DNA of 64,000 bases, taken from Asterias rubens (taxonomy: Eukaryota > Echinodermata > Asteroidea > Forcipulatida > Asteriidae). The notes under the pieces are model-generated. The model worked only from the letters and a program-made list of their open reading frames with translations. It ran no database searches and was not told where the DNA came from. The stretch lies in NCBI RefSeq assembly GCF_902459465.1, contig NC_047068.1:10974001-11038000 (forward strand). The letters run 5' to 3'. The translations under genes and the position numbers were made by a program. Positions 1 through 10,700 of this stretch are shown piece by piece; the first letter of the stretch is position 1; every line of letters starts with the position of its first letter.

Positions 1-32
1 ATGATAGGGTGTGTCATTATTTTTATTCGACA

Positions 33-122
33 TTAATGTTTTATATCATCAACCTCTCCCCATCACTCGTCACTAAGAAAGGTTTTATGCTAATAAATAT
101 TTTGATTGTCCACTGCCTTTAA
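33..122. repeat. Family A palindromic MITE, right-end fragment
   Basis: Shows ATCAACCTCTCCCCATCACT, an AAGGTTTTATGCTAATAA block and a terminal TGTCCACTGCCTTTAA. The left part is missing or lies outside the window. Confidence 0.7.
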
Positions 123-293
123 TGTGTTTTGTGCATATCGACAACATATGATCGAAGTTCAAGTGACATACCTTGCGACTGATTGCCCTTGTATTCATAG
201 AACTTAGGTTTTGTTTTTCCAGTTTGTGTCAGTTGTAGAAAAGGCTCGTACGCAGCTTCGGGGGCCTTACGTTGTTGCGATCAAGAAAGAGAC

Positions 294-3200
294 ATGGATT
301 CTAACAACTTGCCTGAAAAGCCTCTGATCTGGTCAAAGAAGAACTCAAGCAAAAATGGTTGGCGTTGGTTTTTGGCGGGAACGCTCCTTAACCTTACTGT
401 AACATCACTGATTGTTGGGTCGATGCTGTTCTATGTACACGAAGAACTGAAGTATGTTAAGGTAAGCATACTCTGGAACGAGACATTCCTATATTGTTAT
501 CGTTGTATATATCTGGCATGAAACCAAAGAATGAATTAACAAAAGTGAACTTGATAACTGGTAGCTCGCAACCCTGTTGTGGAAAGTGGAGCATTATGTG
601 ACCCAGAAACACTGGGATGAACTCCTACTCTTCCACAATGAGTGTTTTGAGTTCTTTAATGGCATCTTGCTCAAGAACACACGTGCCACGACCGGGACTC
701 GAACCCACACACATGCCAATCAGAAACATAACAGGTTGAGTCCGGTGCTTGCAACCGCTGGGCCTCGTCAAGCCACATAACCAGACTGGTTGACGAGGAC
801 GAGCTAGGACACCATGCCGGTAATTAGATTCAATCCAATACTCACGAGATTTTGATTAATTCCCTCTGGGATAGCTGCCTCTGGGATATGGCTTCCAAAT
901 ATATATATACCAAATCAAACAACATACATGCCTAATGTCTAATTTAACAATAATAAGCCAGCAGTGTAAATTAGTGTTTGTTGATCTGGGAAATGTGGGT
1001 TTAACTTGAATTTAGGACCAGTTACTTTCACATGAAGACCGCTTGTTTATCTTGGAAAATCACGTCATCACAAACGACGCCACTGTGCAACAAGGTACTC
1101 CCAAAGTGAATGGTCAGACTTCGAATAAAGCCCAACTGCGAATACGGAGAGATCATGAACCACAGATGTCAACTGAGCACCATGCTGAGGGGAATATGAC
1201 GTTTCAATCGGGTATTCATACTCACCAAACTGGTAAGAATTAAAGGAAAAATGTGTATGTTAAAGAGTTGTCCTTGACACTCGTCAGTAGCAAAGATTAA
1301 AAAACAACGTTTGATTTTAGTTTAAAGCTTTCTGATTGCGAAGACTTTACATTTACCATTTGTTAAACAGATGTTTCCCTCTGTATGAGAAAAACTGGAG
1401 TTGACAAACCTAAAATAAGCATAACAGCTGATTTGTATTGTTAAAAAATAAATTTAAGTTAAGGACACTAGTTTTCTGGCGATGACAAGGGATTGAGACT
1501 CGAGTCAAGTCTATGTTGTCCCCCATAGTGTCCATGTCAGTGAAGGTAAGTGAAGGTTTGTCAGGTTTCCTCTTCCCATGCTAAGGGACTAATGGAAAAG
1601 TTTTTGATTTGTTTTGCTCCTGAATCATTTGCTAGCAAAAAGCATCCTTCTCTGCCTGCTTTTTGTTAAGAGCTTGGGCAGGTTCCCATTATATAGGACA
1701 TTGTTGGTCATATCTTGACCACAATTGAGGTTTAGAGCATTCAGTTTTGAAAAAGAGCCTTGTGTAGCACCCGTTTATCTGCTTTTCTAGTTTATGAATC
1801 AGAGTCCATGCATCACAACCGTCTAACAGCACGGAATCTATACTGTTGCATAGAAGAGGCGCCCTTTGGGATCCTTTAGGAACTTGGTACAATTTCCTCT
1901 GGAAAAAATCGAATTTCGAGGGAACGAAACACTTTTGAAAAGTCCAATGAGCCCGGTCCTGACATAGTTATAAAGAATTGTTCTTTACACTGATGGATAT
2001 TTTATATTTCAGACCCACTTCATGGTCTTTACTCTCCAGTATTAACTTGCCGAGACGGAAAAGATGGGAAGGATGGCAGAGACGGTCGTGACGGAAAGAA
2101 CGGAGAAGTTGGACGGGATGGAAGAGACTGCCATCAGGGACAACCCACTAGTCCATTACAACCCATTGGACCGGGACCACCCGGCGAGCCAGGACCACCC
2201 GGTGAGACAGGACTTCCTGGTGAGCGAGGCCAACCCGGTAAGCAAGGACCAAGTGGTGAGGCAGGACAACCTGGTGAACGAGGGCCTCGCGGTGAGCCGG
2301 GACCTTCTGGTGAGACAGGACCAACTGGTGAGACAGGACAAAGTGGTGAGGCGGGACAACATGGTGAAAGAGGACCAAGCGGTGAACCAGGTCCAAAAGG
2401 AGAACAGGTAATTTTTCACAACATCTATTAAATTGTTCACAACTTGATTTATTGTTTACATGTTCAAATTGCAGCAGGGTACATGTTTAGTTCCTTATTT
2501 TCGTACAATCCCTTTGTATGTAACCACAAGTACTTTTTGTTTTAGGCTGTAATCAAAAATAGACCAAAGTAAGTGCTAATAGTAATAGCGAGTGCTAATA
2601 ACATTATACTGTTGCAGTACTCGCACTCGGCTAGCACATAACTTCCCTCAGTGTACCTCAATAGTCGACTCTGTGAACTCAAATTCTAATTCGCGTGGTC
2701 AACATTTCGATACTTTTCTCAATTCGGAGATAAAATCGATTATGTGGTTCGCCGTAAAGAAGCAACGCAATGGCCGCCATATGGTCTGCGTATCAGAGCA
2801 ACCGAGTACCATCTGAAAAAGAGTCTTAGATCGGATATTCTGATTTATGTTGTGTCGGTTGAAATACTGTAAGATTGCAAAAGTGGAAGCCTTTTACTTG
2901 CATTTTGTAAAAAATAGTGTTAATGTTTTAGTTTCGTTTCAATGATTGCATAGAATGAAGGCGTTGTGTGGTTCTGTGGAAAGGTGAAACTGAATATTGA
3001 TTAATAATTCTTTTAAAGGTAACCAGTTTAAGCACAATTATAGCCATCGTGTGTTTTATACCAATGTTTGTAGGTTATTTCTCTTAATTGAGCTAAATTC
3101 GAAATCGGGAACCGAGCGGCCTGGGGGCTCGGCCAACTCTGATGTTGGATCTCAGATTTCGTGAAGTATAAATAACTTGTTTGTCTATGATATGGCAGGG

Positions 3201-3924
3201 GCGTAGTTCTTCAGGACCGACATACATTCGGTGGGGAAGAACCACTTGCCCAAACCAGGCAGGCACAGAGCTCGTATATCAAGGTAGGTTTCTTTCGAGA
3301 CTTGTGTCGAACTTTAGCGCTACCGTCACAAAGAGTCGTGCTCTTGTAGTGCCACTCATTTACATTATTCACATATAACTGTACAGGAGTCCTGCACTAT
3401 GCAAAAATGCTAATATCAAGAGGATTTTCTTGACAGGTTATGGTGCTGGTGCATATTATACACATAAGGGAGGGACTTCGGATCTCTTATGTCTCCCAAC
3501 TGATCCAGATGTACCTGCGTCATACAGAGATGGATTCCAAGGTAACTCACGCCTTTATGGAATGGAATACGAAGTCAACACATTTGACCCATTTTCTCAC
3601 GAGAATTCCGAAGTTATTCACGACCATGACGTGCCGTGCGCGGTGTGTCGTCTCACCAATCGAGGCACTCAGGTGTTATTTCCCGCCAATAACGAATGTC
3701 CTGACAACTGGACAAAGGAATATAAGGGTTACCTCATGTCAGCTCACTATACCTTTGGGAGGCAGCAAGCTGTCTGTGTGGATGAGGCACCGGAGGCTAT
3801 CCCAGGCAGTCAGGCCAATGTTAACGGGGCGCTCCTTTACTTGATGGAAGCTGGATGCGGGTCTCTCCAGTGCACTCCGTATGTTGATGGTCGTGAAATA
3901 CAGTGCACGATCTGTAGCATTTGA
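294..3924 (+). CDS. Type II transmembrane collagen with short-chain collagen C4-like C-terminal domain (copy 1)
   Basis: Exons: 294-461, 1016-1232, 2013-2407, 3199-3283, 3437-3924. All have GT-AG borders and matching phases; the CDS is 1353 nt (450 aa). Residues 1-24 are a basic cytoplasmic tail, and about 25-48 are one membrane segment ([18 protein letters not shown]), implying type II topology. Residues 57-128 are a hydrophilic stalk with a furin-type site RIRR at 98-101. Residues 143-260 are Gly-X-Y collagen, with a break around Cys-His and a PTSPLQPI stretch. Residues 261-450 match the C-terminal domain of sponge-type short-chain collagen C4: [61 protein letters not shown]. This design resembles membrane collagens with shed ectodomains, so a role in matrix or cell surface is inferred. 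The start is the only Met before the membrane segment and is conserved in copy 2. Two paralogues lie on the other strand at the right end of the window. Confidence 0.88.
655..790 (-). repeat. tRNA-derived SINE head
   Basis: The minus strand reads GAGGCCCAGCGGTTGCAAGC, then GGGTTCGAGTCCCGGTCGTG, like Pol III A and B boxes. The sequence is similar to 60275-60400, which is in the opposite orientation and in the homologous intron of collagen copy 2. Confidence 0.6.
1233..2012. other. Intron 2 of collagen copy 1, no gene seen
   Basis: No coding signal or clear repeat ends. The homologous intron of copy 2 is about 2 kb and contains a 1332-bp transposon that is absent here. Confidence 0.5.
2408..3198. 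other. Intron 3 of collagen copy 1
   Basis: Partly homologous, inverted, to 56390-56940 in copy 2 (for example the ACTCGGCTAGCACA and GGCCGCCAT stretches). No coding signal is conserved between them. Confidence 0.5.
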
Positions 3925-3926
3925 AT

Positions 3927-4093
3927 AAGGGAATCAATGTGTGGTGAAGAGGTTTTCAACTAGTGGTTTAAACCCAAGCCTGGTTCTTGATAATTTTATC
4001 GAGACGAAGTCGAGGTAAATTATTAAGAACCAGACCTCGGCGGGTTTAATCCACTAGTTGAAAACCGATTCAACACACTTTGATTCCCATTCA
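3927..4093. repeat. Foldback MITE (GGGAATCAATGTG ends) just after collagen stop
   Basis: Left end AGGGAATCAATGTGTGGTGA with TTTTCAACTAGTGGTTTAAA; the right end is the inverse (TTTAATCCACTAGTTGAAAA, then TTTGATTCCC). It starts three bases after the collagen stop codon. The two other collagen copies lack it, so it inserted into copy 1 only and must form or disrupt its 3' UTR. Confidence 0.75.
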
Positions 4094-4289
4094 TAAACAC
4101 CTTTTCGGTCAAAAAACATAAACACTTTTGGTCAAAAAGTTATAATTGTTCAATGATTTCTTTCAACACAACACCCCTCCAGCTATGAAATGGTAAGGCC
4201 CTCCGCCGCCGTCGGGTAAACAACTCCTTATAAGGGAATGCTGTGCGCGTCGCGGGTATCGCGTGATGTATCACAACAGTCCTGTCCCG

Positions 4290-4940
4290 GTGTGGCGGTT
4301 TCAACTTTCCGCCGTGTTCAGTTTTCCGAATGACCAAATACGGTAACATGACGTCATGCGATGCCTGCGCACAGCAAGCGAAAGTAGTCAATTTTTAGTG
4401 CCGTATTGAGTCATCCGTGTTACTCTCCGGTAGCTGTCATGGCTGCGTCCAGAGTACGAGCGGCGAACGCGAATTTGGTGTGAAGACCAAGCAAATTATC
4501 CTGTATTTAACCAGTGGCACAAGCAGTGTGACCTGCTTAAAGTTGTTCGCATGAATAGGTGTAAAGATGGGGCAAAAGAATGTGACTAAACAGAAAAGAA
4601 TCGTAATAGAAACAATGGGAGACTTTCTGGGACGATAGAGGGCAGCAGACTTACCGGGTAAATCCATTGTTCTCAGAATTATGCGCATGTTCAGAACTAC
4701 GTAAACAATGGAAATTTACCCGGTATGTCTGCTGCCACCTAGCGTTGGAAAGTCTCCTATTTGGGGTCACTGATAGAACTACGGTAGTCGCCAGGGTACT
4801 CGCGGAGGTATTTTTGTCTGACTACGTCACCCGGAAAACTGAACACGCCGGAAAGCTAAAACCGTTCGAACAACGTGCTGAAATGTCCGGCTACGTCACC
4901 CCGAAAACTGAACACGGCGGAAGACTGAAACCGCCACACC
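4290..4940. repeat. Foldback element with nested MITE
   Basis: Outer arms: GTGTGGCGGTTTCAACTTTC with CGTGTTCAGTTTTCCG at 4290-4328, inverted at 4900-4940 (CGAAAACTGAACACGGCGGA). A second, partial right-arm copy lies at 4815-4860. Confidence 0.65.
4616..4766. repeat. MITE nested in the foldback element
   Basis: Inverted arms GAGACTTTCTGGGACGATAG and GGCAGCAGACTTACCGGGTA pair with TACCCGGTATGTCTGCTGCC and GGAAAGTCTCC. Confidence 0.7.
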
Positions 4941-4984
4941 TGCCGTTGCTCTCGACCAATAGGAAGAAATTGTCTTATAAGCAC

Positions 4985-5290
4985 ACTTGAGGGCGTGTGT
5001 GAAGCAATTTCACGTGATTTATAGTATAAAGAGAAGAGTTTGCGGGTTTTTATTAATAATCTATTTAGCCACTGTACTGGACAAAAAAAACTATAGGACA
5101 AGAATATTCGACGCTGAAAGCGAAACCAAACTATTAAAAATACGCCAATTGGATCAAGTTTGTATCTTCGCTCTGCGCAAGCGCCTCATCTATAGGTGCT
5201 GGGGAAGGGCTGACGTTTGTTTACATGCGCATTGTGGCATTCAATCCTCCTGACCTGAATAAACCCTTAGACTTTATTCAAGTCCCGTTC
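4985..5290. repeat. Downstream flank block shared by all three collagen loci
   Basis: Diverged inverse of 53850-53570 and 62690-62420, at a similar place downstream of each collagen stop (CAAGCGCCTCATCTATAGG; TGTGTGAAGCAATTTCACG). Reading frames are not conserved among copies, so it is probably not coding. Confidence 0.55.
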
Positions 5291-6399
5291 TCCTGTGAGA
5301 GGTTCCTAAAGCATATTGCGCCATGCGCCAACTATAGCCAACTAGCAAACAGAGCATCAAAAAACAATAGTTTTCTGGCGATGGCACGGGATAGGGACTT
5401 GAGTTAAGTCTAAATAAACCCCTGGTTTACACCTGTCTTCATGTTAACGAAAGATTCGATTTTCAATAAAAATTTTGCCCTTTTGTATAAAACCATGATT
5501 GAAAATAATGATTGTCATTCTTTGCGTTGTATTAAAAATAGGACTCGATTCCAATTTCAGTTCTTACTTTTGGTTTCAAAAGGATCGTTAACGTTCTTGT
5601 CGTTGTTGGACTCCCTTGATCAAATGAAAAGGTCATTACGGCTAAAACAAAAGAAAACTCGTCTGAGTAATAACTTTAGAAGGATTTAGCGTATCAACTC
5701 CAAACTTGGTTCGTCTTGGAATTCCTCAGAAGCCTTTTGTTTTTGTAATTGTAAGGATCACTCATGATGGCTAAAACAAAATAAATGTTGTCCAGGCAAT
5801 TTCTCAACAATGAGATTAATCTATGCAGGGCATTGTTTGTCAAAACATTCGTGTTTCCTATACACTGGCTTAAGCGCACGTATCTACCAAACAAGGTACT
5901 CAAGGCGCTGAGTATATACAAACTTTCAGGAAGATAGGTTATTGCAGTGATGCATTCTGAGACCCAATTATTTAGCACCTTATAAGGGTTTACATTGTGC
6001 TATACGGCACATGCTGCGCCACAGCCACGGAACACCGGGGCGAACCCCTTCTCTTTTTTTGATAAGTGCACTGGTTCTTTATACATGCGTTACACAACAC
6101 ATGGGACCAATGGCTTTACGTCCCGTCCGAAGGACACGAAGCAATGGTCAAGTGTCTTGCTTAAGGACACAAGTGCATGGCTCGATCACCACCTCTTCAC
6201 GTTGGTACCAACATTAGCTCCCCGTTTATTTATATTTTTAATTTTAAATCTTTAGACATACACAATGATTACAAGTTGGACATGGGCTGTGCACCCACAA
6301 GACACCATAGCAACAGGAGAAAGGGACAACAATATCAAAAATAAAAAAATAAACATAGCCAAACACGAATGGACTAAAAACCCTCGAAAGCCAAAATAA

Positions 6400-6835
6400 A
6401 ACTGGTACAGAGAACATCTTTCAAAACAATGAAGCAGGAGCTAAGGCAAAAATAAAATAAAATTAAACATGCAAAAAAAAAAAAAAAACACATCAGTAAC
6501 AGGTCCATCCTCAGCAACATTCCAAAGGACTTGTAATCGCCCCCCCCCTCAGTCCAAATTAAAACTGGAACCAAAGAACATCTAATATAACCATGAAGCA
6601 GGAACCGGGTCAATTAAACATTACAATTAAAAACAAGCAGCGCAAACATGCAAATTACTGAAAAACTAAAAGTTCCTCCCACGGCTCTACAAACGAAAGG
6701 ACTTTAAAAAACAAATTAAAAAAATGAAACAAAAACATCTTTTAAAACCATGAAGCAGGAACTAACAAAATTAATTAAACATTTAATTAAAACCACTAGC
6801 ACTAACATACTAAAAGTTCCTCCCTCCCTTATGAC
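6400..6835. repeat. Degenerate tandem repeat, about 160-bp unit
   Basis: Three units carry GAACATCT, an A-rich stretch and CATGAAGCAGGA, near 6413, 6567 and 6734. The same array is in the duplicate unit at about 20398-20812. Confidence 0.55.
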
Positions 6836-6857
6836 TGATTGTAAGATACTTTCTGAT

Positions 6858-7335
6858 TAAAGACACCGGACAGCTTTGGTTATTGTCAAAGACAGTCTTC
6901 TCACTTTGTGTATCTCAACATGCGTAAAATAACAAACCTGCGAAAACGTTGCACTCATTATTGGGCTTCCTGGTTGTGAGAGAAGAAAAACACCCTCTTT
7001 GCACAAGTTGTGCGTTTTCAGATGCTTGAATTCGAGACCTCAGCTGAGGTCTCGAATTCAATTCAAATATTATTTTAATGGGCTTAATGGTCATCAATTT
7101 GCAAGAGAATAATGAAAGAAAAAACACCCTGGTCAGATGCATAATAAAAAGTTTCAGATGAAGCATTTTATTATTTGAGAGGGGAACTATTTCTTTCTCA
7201 AAAACTGAGTTTCTTCAGAGGCAGCCGTTTCTCACAATGTTGATATTATCAACGGCCCTCCATTGCTCGTTAACAAGTAAGTCTTTCTGCTTACAATTAT
7301 TTTGAGTGATTGCAAATAGTCACCAGTGCCTTTAA
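6858..7335. repeat. Family A palindromic MITE
   Basis: Ends TTAAAGACACCGGACAGCTT and CACCAGTGCCTTTAA, with a central palindrome CGAGACCTCAGCTGAGGTCT. Duplicated at 20837-21312. Confidence 0.75.
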
Positions 7336-7764
7336 GAACATAGCGTTTACAGTCAGCAACTGAAGGAGAGCCAATGTATCATCTTGATCAAAACGATCAA
7401 TAGACTTTCCCAGCCTCTAGGTCGAGGTTTACTACCAGGCGTCCCAATTGGATTTAATTTGTTCACTGTAAAGAACAGTCGCGGTAACTCCCCCCCCCCC
7501 AAAAAAAAAAAAGTCCAACGGAAAGACGGCTTATATAGACGGCTTAATAGCTTAATAGCTTAAAATTTGTTTGGTAACAATGAAGACCGAGGTGTTGAGC
7601 ATTAAATGATCGACGCACACATTTTGTGCGTCTATCAATGGCATAAGTGTTAAATTTGAGTATAGTATAACCATTGCTCCCATCACCGTCTTAAAGTTTG
7701 AGCTCAATAATGTAATGTGTTTTCTTTTGATGTACTTGTATACAACTTGGATGCTGGTGTTGAC

Positions 7765-10700
7765 TCAGGGATTTGGTTTTCTTCCAAGAAGAAGAGTAAC
7801 TGGCAGTTTCAGCTTTGTGTTAGCGCCCTCTGGAGAACCATCTAAGCCCATGATGTCCATCAATCTATACAAGCAAGTAGAAACGAAGATCGAAGAACAA
7901 AATAAATACGTTCCTTTGTCTTTGAAACAGGGGTTTGAGTCGGCGGTGTCAGAGATAAAGTTGCCTCGCGGAGACTCTCTCTCTCTCCAATTGTAAATTA
8001 ACATTGGCTAGAGGACAAGGATTCAAAAGAGGGCGCTCTAGGAAAGAGGGGACACAGGATACCCTTGTGGGGGGGGGGGGGGGGGGGTCTCTCCTGCCAC
8101 ATTTTGAACAACATTTGGTGCTTGATTGTGATTTGCACCCTCATAATAATTATGTGTTCATTGTGTTCTTTAAATCTCATCAGGATTGCTTCAGAGGCTG
8201 AGGATTTGAAAGTGGGAGGTGGGGGGGGGGGGGGAGATGTTACTTCTGTACAAGAGGCAGAAATGGAAAAGAATGGGAACATCAGGGGGGGGGGCGGGAC
8301 ACACCGGCATTCACATATCGGACATGTTTTAGTTAATAATCCATTTTGCAGTCTGTGCTCAAGTTGCATCTCGGGCAACACATTTCTGGACGATAATGAC
8401 TAGGTTACATGAAGTTTTAATTAACATGAGTCGTGAGACGAAACACCACTAACTTCTTTCTGTCACGGAAGAAGGAAATATGGGGGAAAGGGGGTACCCC
8501 TAGACTTGTGATCTGTTATTGTAGATTTTAGTATACCTGTGTGACGATAGTCAATACGGTATTACCTGAAACAGCGCCCTCTTTTGAATTAATGTCCACC
8601 AGATCGCAAGTAAGGGCCGCGTTTTGCGTAGCTGATGCAGAAAAATAACTTCGATCTCAGACTTTAAATCAAATGTAGAGTACTCGAATTTGTAATAATA
8701 CACTTTTTAATCATTTATTATGCGCAAGTTTCAAACAAAAATAATTGTTCGTAAAAAAAGTTCAGATGCCAACAGTTATTTCACAAAATTTAAAAAAGGA
8801 ACAATCAAAAGTTCATTACAAACCAAACGGTGATTCATTACGATGACGTTGATAAAAGTAACTTCGGCTGAAAAATAGACTTGTGGACAAGTCGTTAAAT
8901 GTCTCTCGCGGTGAAAGCCTAATTCCGACTCTATTCCGAATCGATCCCCGCGATATTCTCACGAGACTTCTGGCCCCGCGAGGCTACTGCTCTCACGACT
9001 ACGGTCCCATTTAGAGGGGAGTAGAATTTGGCAACCAGCAGTTCGCGCGAGAGCAGTGATCTCGCGAGAGCACCGCCACAATTCGACTATCTCACCGCGG
9101 CAGACCATTAAAGACTTGTCCACAAGTCTAGCTGAAAAGGGACTCACTTGTCTTGTAGGTCTTTGGCAAGGTCTTGACCCCCAGGAATCTGTCTAGTGTA
9201 ATGTTGATAGCCAGACCAGGACCGTACATACTTCACATACAGTGCCATTGTGGAGTCCATCAACAACTCAATAGTGTCATCTCTGAATAAAAAAAACAGA
9301 TCAAGAATCATGAACCATCAAGGGCTGGATTTTATAAAGATCTAAGAATGATCTTAAGGCAATACAAAGGCATTTAACCAGCATCAAATTCAAGCAATCT
9401 CGCATGCAGAAGAGAAGAAAACCTGATCTCATTCATTTTTTTTCTGGTGACAGTGATCGTTCCTAGAATAATGTCTCTTGTGTTGCGAAGTGTTTCCCAC
9501 AGTTACGGGCCTTTCCCCACTTGGACTTCAGTAGGATGTCGTGGGTGAGCGGATAAGAGCACCGAACTCAAGCTCAGGTTCAAATCCCGGTCATGACACC
9601 TGTGTCCCTGAGCACAATACTTAACTATAAAAGTGTCTGTCTACTATGAGCTGACCCTCATTCAGCTCATAGTAAACAGGCACTTTTGTTATTGACTAAC
9701 GCCGGCTTGGCGGTCGGGGCACCATACCCACGAAAAGCAGCAAGCTGCACATCAATGGATGATGTCATCGTCAGCCAATCACCGTGCAGGAAAACCATGC
9801 TGTTTAATGGTTGATTTTTTCTTACCGGGAGTTTTGGACTACCGGTGGAAATCGCTGTATCCTGACTGGACTATAGCTACGATCCGGTCTCACTTTTAAC
9901 ATTTCCGGGAAGAATATGAATTAATCTACCCATATATACTAGTTGGGGACTGTTGCCGACATTCATAACAGGTAAACTTGCCGTGTTTTGTGACTTGGTT
10001 TCTTTCTTTGTGAAGCCATTTTTTACTTACAAATTTCTCTTTTTAAAATTCGAACTCCACCGATTTTCTTCATACAAAACGAGATATGCTCTTCATTTCA
10101 ATGGACTGCTACATATTTTCTGTCAATACTTTTCAGACAAGGCCGAAAAAGACTGAATTTCAGAAGCCCTTAATTAAATATATAGTAATTATATATTCAC
10201 ACAGGGGTCACGCACGAAAAACGATGAATAAGTTCCAGATAAAAGGAAAAGAAATGTGGTGACCTGCGGGTAGACTGTCCGTAGGTAAATCGACCGTTTT
10301 AAGTGAAATGCGGACTGATGCGGACTGACAAAGATGAGCTAACATCCAATGTACATTTAATTGCCATAGTCTAAGGGCGTTGTTGAAAGAGTGTGACGTC
10401 AGATGCAAGTATGACTAAGTCTCCTCGTTAGTCTTGGATCACACAATCATCAAACTATCTATTAACATCAATAATATGTGAGGATTTGTAAACATTTTGT
10501 TTTAAATCTTTTTAGCAGTTTGTACCCAAATACTTCATAAAATTATAAGTGACATGTTTACCATTTTGACACCTGCTAAATCTTTAGCATCAAACACACA
10601 AGAACCTAAACATGTTTTAGGTTATAAAACGGATGCTTTGTTGAAATTCTAAACACTGTTTTAACAGTGATATAATAGGTGACGCTGATGTCAATCGTAC

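Noticed and set aside
294-521. A 75-codon stand-alone membrane peptide
   Set aside because: The frame runs past a good donor at 461 into intron; copy 2 shares the exon border but not the tail.
2148-2440. Long open frames on both strands over the collagen exon
   Set aside because: They are by-products of the repeated Gly-X-Y codons; the true frame is set by splice phase and the C4 domain.
7998-8403. Open frames with poly-Pro or poly-Gly
   Set aside because: They are produced by G or C homopolymers and differ between the duplicate units.
9540-9625. Possible functional tRNA gene
   Set aside because: Box motifs and part of the acceptor stem are present, but it is followed by SINE body sequence and the anticodon arm is poor; a SINE head is the better call.
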